NCBI GenBank assembly: GCA_011620585.1
Contig: WOYV01000051.1
Span: forward strand, 1 to 36,234
Length of the DNA: 36,234 nucleotides
From: Draconibacterium sp.
GTDB taxonomy: Bacteria > Bacteroidota > Bacteroidia > Bacteroidales > Prolixibacteraceae
Reading direction: 5' to 3'
Position numbers and translations under genes: made by a program
Shown here: positions 26,536 through 34,443 of the stretch, in pieces
Layout: each line of letters opens with the position of its first letter
How positions within the stretch are numbered: position 1 is the stretch's first letter
The notes under the pieces: model-generated
The model's input: the letters and a program-made list of their open reading frames with translations, nothing else
The model's database searches: none
What the model was told of the DNA's origin: nothing

Positions 26536-27957
26536 TTATTGCAGAACAAAATTTATCGGTACGGTGTAGCTTACATTTACACTCTGTCCACGTTGCTTGC
26601 CGGGTTTCCACTGCGGAAGGCTGCTTACAACCCGCAAAGCTTCTTTATCAAGCGAAGGATCCACTCCCCTTGCAATTTTGGCATTCGCCACTGTTCCGTC
26701 TTTACTGACTACAAAAGTTACGTAAACTTTTCCCTGAATTCCTTTCTCCTGTGCAATCTCCGGATATTTGATAGCATTAGATATGTATTTCCGTAAAGCC
26801 AAATCGCCACCCGGAAATTCGGGCATGTCTTCAACTATAAAAAATATTTCTTCGCCATCAATTGTTTTTGGTTGGGCAATTTTAGGCTGTGAATCCGGAT
26901 TACTCCAAATGTATGTATTCCCAAGACTATCTTTTGAGATAGTTACATTGCCTGCTTTAAAAATTGCTTCAACTTTTTCCATATCAACATCATCGCCACT
27001 TATTAATAATTTATCGCCATCCACCCTGAGTTGCATATTAGTTGACTTTTCAGATATTGGCATTTCAGCTACTTCTTTTTGCTCGCAGGCAAAGATCACT
27101 ACCAGCAAGATAACGCTCAGCGCGCCAACTACATATTTTAAATTGGCCATTTTTGAAGATTTTATTTTTGAAATCATTTGAATACGTTTTTTTATTAATG
27201 ATGAATTAAAGTTATTGGCTATTTCGAGCTGAAAACCAACAGCCTGGCTCAGCAGAAGTTGTTTATAGTGCAACACATTCATTCCTGTATTTAGTACCGC
27301 ACGGTCGGCCAGGAATTCATGATTTTCACGAATTACTTTTTTCAGGATCCACATAAATGGATTGAACCATTGCAGGATGGTCAATATTTCCAGAATGAGC
27401 ACATCGAAGCTGTGTCCCTGGTGGATGTGTTCCATTTCGTGGGCAACTATTTTACCGTAACCAGGTTCTTCCCTCTTTCCAGGGTTGATAAATACATAAT
27501 TCAGAAACGAAAAAGGACTGAATTCTTTTTTGAGCAAGACAAATTTTACACTGCCGCTTTTTTGCACCGGGTTCCGGTGGATCAATACAGCAATTTGCGC
27601 CAATCGAATCATGAATAGTATGGTAAATATAAACAAGCCTGTTAAGTAGAGCATCACTATTACGCGGCTCGAGCTAATAGTTTGAATAATGGTTCCTGAA
27701 AAATCCTGTCCGTAAATGGTAATCGCTTCCACCAGGTTACGGTATTGGGTAACCGTTACTTCGGGTAGCAAAACCGATTGAGGCTGGTAAACCCTGAAAT
27801 GCAGAAATGGAAGCATGATCGAGAAAGCTACTGAAATAAGCAAAAAGATGCGGTTGAGCCGAAAAAAGGTCTCACGGCGCAGGAATAAAATGTAAATCAG
27901 CGACAATAACGCCAAACTGACTCCCGATTCGAGCAGAAAATTAATCGCGCTGTTCAT
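26536..27957 (-). CDS. M56 (BlaR1/MecR1-type) membrane peptidase fused to a TonB C-terminal domain
   Basis: 473 residues. Membrane helices near 5-25, 35-52, 100-120 and 275-293 surround the M56 zinc peptidase, with HEMEH at 173-177 (followed by IHQGHSFD) and Glu214 in RENHEFLADRAV. In BlaR1/MecR1 the peptidase inactivates the cognate BlaI/MecI repressor. Here the sensor domain is replaced by a linker and a TonB_C domain (about 374-473, starting EFPGGD and ending PINFVLQ) on the outside. The gene overlaps blaI by 17 bp (ATG at 27957; a second ATG at 27963 and a TTG at 27987 are less likely). The TonB_C domain is about 64% identical to that of the 28475-29164 protein. Confidence 0.9.
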   Translation of the reverse strand: MNSAINFLLESGVSLALLSLIYILFLRRETFFRLNRIFLLISVAFSIMLPFLHFRVYQPQSVLLPEVTVTQYRNLVEAITIYGQDFSGTIIQTISSSRVIVMLYLTGLFIFTILFMIRLAQIAVLIHRNPVQKSGSVKFVLLKKEFSPFSFLNYVFINPGKREEPGYGKIVAHEMEHIHQGHSFDVLILEILTILQWFNPFMWILKKVIRENHEFLADRAVLNTGMNVLHYKQLLLSQAVGFQLEIANNFNSSLIKKRIQMISKIKSSKMANLKYVVGALSVILLVVIFACEQKEVAEMPISEKSTNMQLRVDGDKLLISGDDVDMEKVEAIFKAGNVTISKDSLGNTYIWSNPDSQPKIAQPKTIDGEEIFFIVEDMPEFPGGDLALRKYISNAIKYPEIAQEKGIQGKVYVTFVVSKDGTVANAKIARGVDPSLDKEALRVVSSLPQWKPGKQRGQSVNVSYTVPINFVLQ

Positions 27958-28336
27958 CTTCATTCTGGTTTTGATTTTCAATATCACGTTTTACGTCTTC
28001 CAGCATTTCATCCAAATCGGAAACGCTCATATTGTCCTCACGTGCAAAGAATGAAACCATCTCCTGGAAAGAACCACTAAAATAATTACGCATGAAGTTT
28101 TTCATAAACAAACGCGTGTAGTCTTTTCGTTTTATCAACGGAAAGTATTCGTGTGTTTTTCCGTAAGCATTGTGACCTACAAATCCTTTCTTCTCAAGGA
28201 TTCTGATAATTGTGGAAACAGTATTATAAGCCGGTTTCGGATCAGGCATTTTTTCCACTATGTCTTTAACAAAAGCTTTTTCAAGCTTCCAGAGCAACTG
28301 CATTACCTGTTCCTCCGCTTTAGTCAGTTCTTTCAT
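27941..28336 (-). CDS. blaI: BlaI/MecI/CopY-family transcriptional repressor
   Basis: 131 residues. A winged helix-turn-helix occupies about 1-80: 'LTKAEEQVMQLLWKLEKAFV', then 'KPAYNTVSTIIRILEKKGFV' with the recognition helix. The C-terminal part (about 85-131) forms the dimerisation region and ends in a glutamate/asparagine-rich tail. BlaI proteins repress their own operon and are cleaved or released when the partner M56 peptidase is activated. The gene overlaps the M56 gene. Two 14-bp palindromes sit upstream, one over the expected -33 region of its -7 box, which fits autorepression. Confidence 0.92.
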   Translation of the reverse strand: MKELTKAEEQVMQLLWKLEKAFVKDIVEKMPDPKPAYNTVSTIIRILEKKGFVGHNAYGKTHEYFPLIKRKDYTRLFMKNFMRNYFSGSFQEMVSFFAREDNMSVSDLDEMLEDVKRDIENQNQNEDEQRD

Positions 28337-28398
28337 TTCTTTTATTTCTTTACTTGTTCTGTCGATATTTTAGATGGATCGACTAATACTATTTTATA

Positions 28399-28406
28399 CA
28401 AAAATA
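28399..28406 (-). promoter_or_regulatory. blaI promoter -7 box TATTTTTG
   Basis: Exact TAnnTTTG on the minus strand, 62 bp upstream of the blaI ATG. The first operator (28425-28438) covers where the -33 element should lie. Confidence 0.6.
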
Positions 28407-28424
28407 GGAAAACCATTATTAAAA

Positions 28425-28458
28425 ACTAAATATATAGTTAAAAAACTACATTTTTAGT
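28425..28458. promoter_or_regulatory. Two BlaI-type operators upstream of blaI
   Basis: ACTAAATATATAGT (28425-28438) and ACTACATTTTTAGT (28445-28458) share ACTA-N6-TAGT and have centres exactly 20 bp apart. The spacing would place two dimers on the same DNA face. The same 14-mer pattern recurs three times upstream of the tonB-like gene. Confidence 0.8.
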
Positions 28459-28474
28459 TTAAATAATTCATTTT

Positions 28475-29164
28475 CTATTGTAGCTGAAAATTAATTACCG
28501 CGGTATAATACACCTGAACTGGTTTACCTCTTTGTTTTCCGGGTTTAAACCTGGGTAAACTATTAATTACCCGTAACGCCTCCCTGTCGAGCGATGGATC
28601 AACGGGGCGGCTAACTTCAGCACTAACCGCCTTGCCTTCACGATTGACAACAAATTTTACGTACACTTTCCCCTGGATTCCATTTTCCTGTGCAATTACC
28701 GGGTACTTTACGTTGTCGTGAATATATTTGTACAAAGCCCTGTCTCCTCCCGGAAACTCTGCCGGTTCTTCAATTATATTAAAGAAAATCTGTTCTTCTT
28801 CCTCTTCTTCTTCCTGCGTTTCGATTACCGGCGCCACATCGATAAGCGTATTTTCATCCGCTTCAGAATCCTCAATTTCCAATTCATTCTCAATAACCAC
28901 ATCATTGTCAACAATATTTAGCATTTCAACAACTTTTGGAGGTGGCGGAGGTGGCGGAGGTTTAATCTCTTGTTCGCGGGTAACCGGAATTATTTCTTCT
29001 TCAACATCCCGGGCCTGAATTGCGCCCAGCGATTCGGCTTTTGAAGGGCTTGATTTCCATTCGAATGCAGCCAGGGCAACTCCCAAAGCCACAACCAATC
29101 CCAACAGAAAAAACATATTTCTCATTTTTTCGAGATCGGCTTTTTGCGATTTTTTTAGTTCCAT
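28475..29164 (-). CDS. TonB-family energy transducer
   Basis: 229 residues: a short cytoplasmic start, one membrane helix (about 17-35), a proline run (PPPPPPPP, near 68-76), a very acidic linker with six consecutive glutamates, and a TonB_C domain (about 131-229) starting EFPGGDRALYKYI and ending INFQLQ. TonB proteins couple the proton-motive force to outer-membrane receptors through ExbB/ExbD, neither of which is in the window. The C-terminal domain is close to that of the M56 fusion protein. It ends 138 bp upstream of blaI and has its own operator set, so it is probably a second unit of the same regulon. Confidence 0.92.
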   Translation of the reverse strand: MELKKSQKADLEKMRNMFFLLGLVVALGVALAAFEWKSSPSKAESLGAIQARDVEEEIIPVTREQEIKPPPPPPPPKVVEMLNIVDNDVVIENELEIEDSEADENTLIDVAPVIETQEEEEEEEQIFFNIIEEPAEFPGGDRALYKYIHDNVKYPVIAQENGIQGKVYVKFVVNREGKAVSAEVSRPVDPSLDREALRVINSLPRFKPGKQRGKPVQVYYTAVINFQLQ

Positions 29165-29267
29165 AAATTTTTAGTTTTTAGATTAAACACTCCTTTTTTT
29201 GTTCTGATGAAACCATTATTTTCTTTTCATCGAATTTTTTTTCATCTAACCTTGTTAAATACGATTA

Positions 29268-29301
29268 ACTAAACAATTAGTCTTTTAACTAATTATTTAG
29301 T
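29268..29301. promoter_or_regulatory. Two BlaI-type operators upstream of the tonB-like gene
   Basis: ACTAAACAATTAGT (29268-29281) and ACTAATTATTTAGT (29288-29301), centres again exactly 20 bp apart. Half-sites are identical to those upstream of blaI. Confidence 0.8.
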
Positions 29302-29351
29302 TCATAAAATCACAAACATCATACCAATCTCAATTATTGAAAATTAAATCA

Positions 29352-29365
29352 ACTAATTACTTAGT
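29352..29365. promoter_or_regulatory. Third BlaI-type operator of the tonB-like gene
   Basis: ACTAATTACTTAGT, the closest to the consensus ACTAA-N4-TTAGT. Its centre is 64 bp upstream of its nearest neighbour, a possible DNA-looping distance. Confidence 0.7.
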
Positions 29366-29485
29366 TGAGGCTAAGAATATTTTTGGAGATGCCATTGACA
29401 GATAATATGATAACAAGAAAACAGAGTGATAAATTTGTTCCGCGATCTTAAAAATATGAAGTAGCGTTTTCCCGATGGAGGTTGA

Positions 29486-30253
29486 TCAGAGCACGTTAAA
29501 TCGGTCGCGATCGTTTAATAACGGAAAAGATTTTCGGAATTTATGTAAGTCTTCGTACGATATTTCAAAGGTCTGGGCACTTTCGCTTTCATTCATAAAA
29601 TCAGCAAAACCTTTGGGTGAAACACAGGCCGAACCTCCCAGGTAGTTTAAGCCTGCTCCATCCGACCCAGTTCGGTTGACGCCCACACAGTAGCACTGGT
29701 TTTCAATTGCCCGGGCAACCAACAGGTTTTTCCAAACGTGGTGGCGCGGCGACGGCCAGTTGGCCATATAAACCAGCAGGTCATAATCTTCTGTATTTCG
29801 CGCCCACACCGGGAAACGCAGATCGTAACAAATCAACGGACAGATTTTCCAACCCCGGTATTCCACAATAGTCTTAAATTTTCCGGGTGAATAATGTTCC
29901 GTCTCCTGCCCCATCGTATACAAATGCCTTTTATCGTATGTTTCCATATTTCCATCAGGAAAAACAAACAAGGCGCGATTGTACATACTGTCGTTTTCTT
30001 CAATAATCAGGCTACCCAAAACTGCTGCATCATTTTTGCCCGCCATCTTCTTCATCCAGTTAACAGCGCGGCCATTCATGTTTTCTTTTAATATTTCAGG
30101 CTTCATCGAAAAGCCCGTGGTAAACATTTCAGGCAAGATAATCAGATCGGTATCTTCCAATACTTCAAGCATTTTTGAATACTTTTCCAGGTTAGCTTCC
30201 GGGTTTTCCCAGATAATATCCGGTTGGATGATTGTTACTTTCAGATTTTTCAT
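29486..30253 (-). CDS. Omega-amidase / nitrilase-superfamily amidohydrolase (YafV-like)
   Basis: 255 residues with the carbon-nitrogen hydrolase triad: Glu42 (ILPEMFTTGFS), Lys108 (TYDKRHLY) and Cys142 (PLICYDLRFPVW). The 'EMFTTGFSM' and 'CYDLRFPVWARN' blocks point to the YafV/Nit2 omega-amidase branch, which hydrolyses 2-oxoglutaramate or 2-oxosuccinamate formed as transamination by-products and also proofreads deaminated glutathione. It lies 48 bp downstream of the alcohol dehydrogenase gene and may be cotranscribed. No terminator is evident after it. Confidence 0.9.
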   Translation of the reverse strand: MKNLKVTIIQPDIIWENPEANLEKYSKMLEVLEDTDLIILPEMFTTGFSMKPEILKENMNGRAVNWMKKMAGKNDAAVLGSLIIEENDSMYNRALFVFPDGNMETYDKRHLYTMGQETEHYSPGKFKTIVEYRGWKICPLICYDLRFPVWARNTEDYDLLVYMANWPSPRHHVWKNLLVARAIENQCYCVGVNRTGSDGAGLNYLGGSACVSPKGFADFMNESESAQTFEISYEDLHKFRKSFPLLNDRDRFNVL

Positions 30254-30301
30254 GCCTTCTATTTTATTTTCTGCTGTCCGCCCTGCCGATCCAGTGTTTT
30301 T

Positions 30302-31342
30302 CTAAAATTTATTTATAACCGTCACTCCTAAATTTTCAAATTCATCCATGTTGACCAGCGCTTCCGGAGCTTCTTCCAGCGAAATCGTTTTACCCAGCAT
30401 CAGTGCAGGTTGTACTTTCCCTTTTAAGATCATTTCAAAAACCGCATCGTAGCGAAAGGCCTGCATACCGTGGCTCCCGATAATTTCCAATTCGTGCGCC
30501 ACTACCCTGTCCATCGGTACTTTCGGGTGTTTGTGATCGCCGGTCATTAAGCCGACCTGGATATGTTTTCCCCGTTTTCGTAAACAGGAAACCGAATTAA
30601 AGCAGGTTTCCTGGCTACCCAGTGCATCGATAGAAACATGCGCTCCACGTCCGCTTATTCTGATAATCTCCTGAGAAACACTTTCAACCTTCCGGGCATT
30701 GATAACTTCTGATGCGCCCAGTTTGCGTGCCAGCTCCAGCTTTTCTTCTTCAATATCCACTGCAATCACACTGGCGCCGGCGCCGGATGCAATATTGATG
30801 GCAGAAAGCCCGACACCTCCACAGCCATGCACGGCCATCCATTGCCCGGCGCTTACTTTTCCCTGATCGATCACAGCCCGGAAAGAAGTGATAAAACGGC
30901 AGCCAAGACTGGCAGCAGTTACAAAATCGATTTCAGTTGGTAAATGCACGAGGTTACAGTCGGCATATTTTATTTCCACCAATTCGGCAAACGAGCCCCA
31001 GGCTGTAAACCCGGGTTGAAACTGGTGATCGCACACCTGCTGGTTACCGCTCCGGCATTCGTCGCAATGTCCGCAACCGCTTACAAAAGGAACCGTTACC
31101 CGGTCTCCCGCTTTAAAATTTTGAATGTTTGAGCCTGATTCCACTACAATGCCGGCCAGCTCGTGCCCGGGAACATGTGGCAAAACAATGTCCGGATCGT
31201 GTCCCATCCAGCCGTGCCAGTCGCTGCGGCAAAGCCCTGTGGCTTCCACTTTCAGGACAACGCTATCGGGCGAAACCACTGGATCGGGTACATTGCGCAC
31301 TTCCACTTTTCCTTTGAATTCGCTGTAATAAACGGCTTTCAT
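30302..31342 (-). CDS. Zinc-dependent medium-chain alcohol dehydrogenase
   Basis: 346 residues. Catalytic zinc ligands: Cys38 ([10 protein letters not shown]), His60-Glu61 (PGHE) and Cys148 (SLGCRF). The structural zinc site is Cys90, Cys93, Cys96 and Cys104 in [15 protein letters not shown]. The Rossmann motif GCGGVGL is at 173-179, followed by the acidic 'VDIEEEK', which suggests NAD and not NADP. The probable substrate is a primary or secondary alcohol; which one is not clear. A -7 box is 24 bp upstream of the ATG, and two ACGCGT repeats lie further upstream. Confidence 0.93.
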   Translation of the reverse strand: MKAVYYSEFKGKVEVRNVPDPVVSPDSVVLKVEATGLCRSDWHGWMGHDPDIVLPHVPGHELAGIVVESGSNIQNFKAGDRVTVPFVSGCGHCDECRSGNQQVCDHQFQPGFTAWGSFAELVEIKYADCNLVHLPTEIDFVTAASLGCRFITSFRAVIDQGKVSAGQWMAVHGCGGVGLSAINIASGAGASVIAVDIEEEKLELARKLGASEVINARKVESVSQEIIRISGRGAHVSIDALGSQETCFNSVSCLRKRGKHIQVGLMTGDHKHPKVPMDRVVAHELEIIGSHGMQAFRYDAVFEMILKGKVQPALMLGKTISLEEAPEALVNMDEFENLGVTVINKF

Positions 31343-31365
31343 GCTTCGCTGTTTTTAAGTCCTTC

Positions 31366-31373
31366 CAAATTTA
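31366..31373 (-). promoter_or_regulatory. Alcohol dehydrogenase promoter -7 box TAAATTTG
   Basis: Exact TAnnTTTG on the minus strand, predicting a leader of about 17 nt. Confidence 0.55.
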
Positions 31374-31414
31374 CTAAAAACACTTGCATTACAGGAAGAA
31401 CAACAACGATTTTG

Positions 31415-31444
31415 TTAAACGCGTATTAGGTTTTAAACGCGTAT
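31415..31444. repeat. Direct repeat TTAAACGCGTAT upstream of the alcohol dehydrogenase
   Basis: Two identical 12-mers at 31415-31426 and 31433-31444, offset by 18 bp, each with the ACGCGT palindrome. They lie 42-78 bp upstream of the -7 box, where an activator could bind. Confidence 0.5.
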
Positions 31445-31567
31445 AAAATTTGTAAATATTTATAACTGAATATAGTTTTGAAAACCAGCAATCTAACCAA
31501 TTAATGTTATACCAAATAACTGTAATAAAATCTTAAGTACGCTCGCTTTGTGTCGGAGCATAATAGT

Positions 31568-32518
31568 TCAAAAAGAAAACTTCTCCCCTTCCAGGCTGGC
31601 TTTGGATTCGTGGTATTCATCCATCAGTTTTTCCATGATCTCGGATACTGACAATACTTTGTTTAATTGCGCCGACACCTGTCCAATTTCCAGTTCGCCT
31701 TCATCCAGATCGCCTTCGAACATGCCTTTTTTTGCACGGCCACGTCCCAGCAATTCGCTTAATTCGCTCGCCGTTTTCCCGGCTTTTTCTGCTGCATCTA
31801 CCTGTTGAAAGAATCCGTTTTTTATCAAACGAACCGGGGCAAGTTGTTTTAGCGCCAGTTTGGTGCCACCTTCTCCCAGCGAAGTCACCAATGTTTTAAA
31901 ATCGGGGTGTGCCGACGATTCTTCTGCTACCGCAAACGCAGAGCCGATTTGTACTCCATCGGCACCTAAAACCATAGCGGCTAAAATGGCCTGTCCTGAG
32001 CCGATTCCTCCTGCCGCCATCAAGGGCAGTTTCGTCGCATTCCGAACCAAAGGAATAAGCGTAAGCGTTGTTGTTTCCTCGCGTCCGTTATGCCCGCCGG
32101 CTTCAAAACCTTCGGCCACGACGGCGTCGACACCCGCAGCTTCACATTTTTTGGCAAAAGATGAACTCGAAACCACATGTGCAACTTTTATCCCGTGATC
32201 GTGTAACCAGCCTGTCCATTTTTTCGGACTACCTGCGGAAGTAAAAACAATAGGAACGTCGTGTTTCACAATTCTATCCATCAGCTTTTGCTGCTCGGGA
32301 TACAAAAGCGGAACATTAACACCAAAAGGTTTATTGGTGGCGGCTTTGGTTTTTAATATGTGTTCTTCCAAAGTTTCGGGGTGCATTGATCCGGCGCCAA
32401 TCAGACCCAGCCCACCGGCATTACTAACTGCCGACGCCAGTTTCCACCCCGAACACCAAACCATTCCACCCTGAATAATGGGATATTCAATTCCGAAAAG
32501 TTCGCAGATTTTATTCAT
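31568..32518 (-). CDS. FabK-like enoyl-ACP reductase II / nitronate monooxygenase family flavoprotein
   Basis: 316-residue FMN-dependent TIM barrel. Family signatures: 'YPIIQGGMVWCSGWKLASAV' (12-31), 'AGGLGLIGAGS', 'PFGVNVPLL', His143 in EGFEAGGHNG, and 'MAAGGIGSGQAI'. Layout and length match FabK: the catalytic histidine of FabK lies in the same EGxEAGGHxG context, and the C-terminal 'EGDLDEGELEIGQVSAQL' resembles the FabK end region. A plain nitronate monooxygenase remains possible. The frame extends 204 nt upstream, but that part overlaps cdaA, so the ATG at 32518 is used. It lies 64 bp after cdaA in the folP-cdaA operon. Confidence 0.85.
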   Translation of the reverse strand: MNKICELFGIEYPIIQGGMVWCSGWKLASAVSNAGGLGLIGAGSMHPETLEEHILKTKAATNKPFGVNVPLLYPEQQKLMDRIVKHDVPIVFTSAGSPKKWTGWLHDHGIKVAHVVSSSSFAKKCEAAGVDAVVAEGFEAGGHNGREETTTLTLIPLVRNATKLPLMAAGGIGSGQAILAAMVLGADGVQIGSAFAVAEESSAHPDFKTLVTSLGEGGTKLALKQLAPVRLIKNGFFQQVDAAEKAGKTASELSELLGRGRAKKGMFEGDLDEGELEIGQVSAQLNKVLSVSEIMEKLMDEYHESKASLEGEKFSF

Positions 32519-32582
32519 AAGAATATTAATTGTTTTTTCGATACAAGAATTGGAGGCTGGCAGGCAAATTAAAAACTGACCA

Positions 32583-33377
32583 TTAGGTTCTTGGAATGTC
32601 GCTTCCCAGTTTTTCTTCGAGTAATTGAACCAGCGTTTCCTTTGAGATGCGTCGTTTAATTTCGCCACCCTGAGCCACCGACATCGTTCCGCGTTCTTCG
32701 GAAACCACAATCGCCATGGCATCGGTATTTTCAGTTAACCCTACAGCTGCACGGTGACGTAAACCCAACATTTTATCGAGCTGCTTTTGAGTGAGTGGCA
32801 AAATACAACCTGCCGCCACAATTTTGGAACCCCTGATAATAATGGCGCCGTCGTGCAGAGGCGAATTCTTAAAAAATATGGTTCGAATTAGCGAGGAAGA
32901 TATGCGGGCATTAATCCGTTCGCCAGTGTTTACCTGGTCGGCCAGTTCGTTTGCTCCGCAAATAATTATAAGTGCGCCGGTTTTAGTTTTAGTCATCGAA
33001 TCGCAGGCATCCACAATGTCGTCGATGTGTTCTTTGTCGAAGGTTTTTACTTTTCCTGTCCCGAATAGTTTATCGAGCGAAAGGACTTTATTCACGTTGT
33101 AGTTGGTTCCGATAAACACCAAAAATTTTCTGATTTCGGGGTGAAAAACCACAATCAAAGCCAGCACCCCTACTCCAATAAACTGTCCCATTATCGACCC
33201 CAGCAACTCCATGTTGAGTGCGCGAACGATAAGCCAGAAGAGGTACAACGAAAACAGCCCGATAACAATATTGAAAGCTACCGTTCCCTGGATCAGCCGG
33301 TACAACTGGTACAAAAGAAACGCAACCAGCAAAATGTCGAGCACATCGAGAAAACGTATGGTAATAAAAAGTGGCAT
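32583..33377 (-). CDS. cdaA: Diadenylate cyclase CdaA
   Basis: 264 residues; makes the second messenger c-di-AMP from two ATP. Three N-terminal membrane helices (about 10-30, 33-52, 62-80) and a DAC domain (about 100-264) with DGA at 176-178 (SPLHDGAIII) and RHR at 207-209 (LGLRHRAAVG). Its ATG shares the A of the folP stop (TAATG), so the two are translationally coupled. No CdaR or GlmM neighbour, as known from Firmicutes operons, is seen. In Bacteroidota the folP-cdaA pairing is familiar. Confidence 0.95.
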   Translation of the reverse strand: MPLFITIRFLDVLDILLVAFLLYQLYRLIQGTVAFNIVIGLFSLYLFWLIVRALNMELLGSIMGQFIGVGVLALIVVFHPEIRKFLVFIGTNYNVNKVLSLDKLFGTGKVKTFDKEHIDDIVDACDSMTKTKTGALIIICGANELADQVNTGERINARISSSLIRTIFFKNSPLHDGAIIIRGSKIVAAGCILPLTQKQLDKMLGLRHRAAVGLTENTDAMAIVVSEERGTMSVAQGGEIKRRISKETLVQLLEEKLGSDIPRT

Positions 33378-34255
33378 TATTTTATGGATGCTTTAATTTC
33401 ACAAAAGATCTTAACTGCTTCAATAGCTTCTTTTACATCGTGTACACGTAAAATGTCGGCACCGCCCAGCAGCGCCATTGTATTAGCTACGCTGGTACCG
33501 TTTAATGCCGATTCCGGTTTCAAATCGAGCGCTTTCCAAATCATCGATTTACGGCTCAAACCCACCATTACCGGAAGCTGGAATACTTTAAAAGCATCGA
33601 GCCGGTTCAACAATTCGTAATTATGATCGAGTGTTTTCCCAAAACCAAATCCGGGATCCAAAATCACATCTTTTACACCAGCGCGTGTCAGTTTTTTTAC
33701 TTTATCCGAGAAATACGAGGCAACATCACGCACGACATCATCGTATTGAGGATCTTCCTGCATGGTTTGCGGAGTGCCCTGGATATGTGAGAGAATGTAA
33801 GGCACTCCCAGCTTTCCAACCGTTTCGAACATGAGCGAGTCGAGCGAACCGCCCGAAATATCGTTTACGATGATGGGGCCAATCTCATCGATCACCCGAA
33901 CTGCCACCCACGAACGAAAAGTATCAACTGAAACCGGAAGTTCAGGAAAGTTTTTCCGAATTGCCTGAACGGCAGGAAGTAAACGGCTTAATTCAATTTT
34001 AGTGGAAATACTGCCGGCCCCCGGACGTGAAGAAACTGCTCCCACATCCACCAATGTTACTCCTTCCTCCACCATTTTTTCAACCGCTCTTAAGAGCACC
34101 GTTTCATCTTCCATTTTACCACCATCGTAAAACGAATCGGGTGTAACATTCACGATACCCATTACCACCGGAATCGACAGATCAATCTGTGAATCTCCGA
34201 GCGGAATAAAGCTTTTACGTTTAAGAAATTTTCCGGCTGACTGTGTGATCAACAT
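33377..34255 (-). CDS. folP: Dihydropteroate synthase
   Basis: 292 residues; condenses p-aminobenzoate with hydroxymethyl-dihydropterin pyrophosphate in folate synthesis. Family blocks are present: MGIVNVTPDSFYDGGK (32-47), 'VDVGAVSSRPGA', 'ILDPGFGFGK' and 'VGLSRKSMI'. The motif usually read DxGxxSTRPG has SSRPG here. The stop codon overlaps the cdaA start by one base. Its -7 box is at 34320-34313, in a 188-bp region shared with the divergent DUF1599 gene. Confidence 0.96.
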   Translation of the reverse strand: MLITQSAGKFLKRKSFIPLGDSQIDLSIPVVMGIVNVTPDSFYDGGKMEDETVLLRAVEKMVEEGVTLVDVGAVSSRPGAGSISTKIELSRLLPAVQAIRKNFPELPVSVDTFRSWVAVRVIDEIGPIIVNDISGGSLDSLMFETVGKLGVPYILSHIQGTPQTMQEDPQYDDVVRDVASYFSDKVKKLTRAGVKDVILDPGFGFGKTLDHNYELLNRLDAFKVFQLPVMVGLSRKSMIWKALDLKPESALNGTSVANTMALLGGADILRVHDVKEAIEAVKIFCEIKASIK

Positions 34256-34312
34256 CCGAATAAAACTTTTTGGTTTACTATTTATTAAGAACCCGCAACA
34301 AATCGTTAACTA

Positions 34313-34320
34313 CAAATGTA
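34313..34320 (-). promoter_or_regulatory. folP-cdaA promoter -7 box TACATTTG
   Basis: Exact TAnnTTTG on the minus strand, inside the palindrome TACA-AA-TGTA, the same form found upstream of the XRE gene. The predicted leader is about 50 nt. Confidence 0.55.
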
Positions 34321-34443
34321 AAAGAAAACCATTCAATTTTCTCATTTTTTAATACTTTTATCCGTCGATTTGCCAATCATTAGACATTAGAAAATCCTTG
34401 GCTGGCTTACGATTGACAGTAAAAGTTCAACGAATAACCGATA

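Larger units (their letters stand above)
29165..29485. other. Control region of the tonB-like gene
   Basis: 321 bp without a gene. It carries three palindromic operators (29268-29301 and 29352-29365). I do not find an exact TAnnTTTG box here. A half-site-like TTTTTAGTTTTTAG lies right before the ATG. Confidence 0.6.

Noticed and set aside
32519-32722. N-terminal extension of the FabK-like protein
   Set aside because: It overlaps the cdaA coding region, and family proteins begin at the ATG at 32518.
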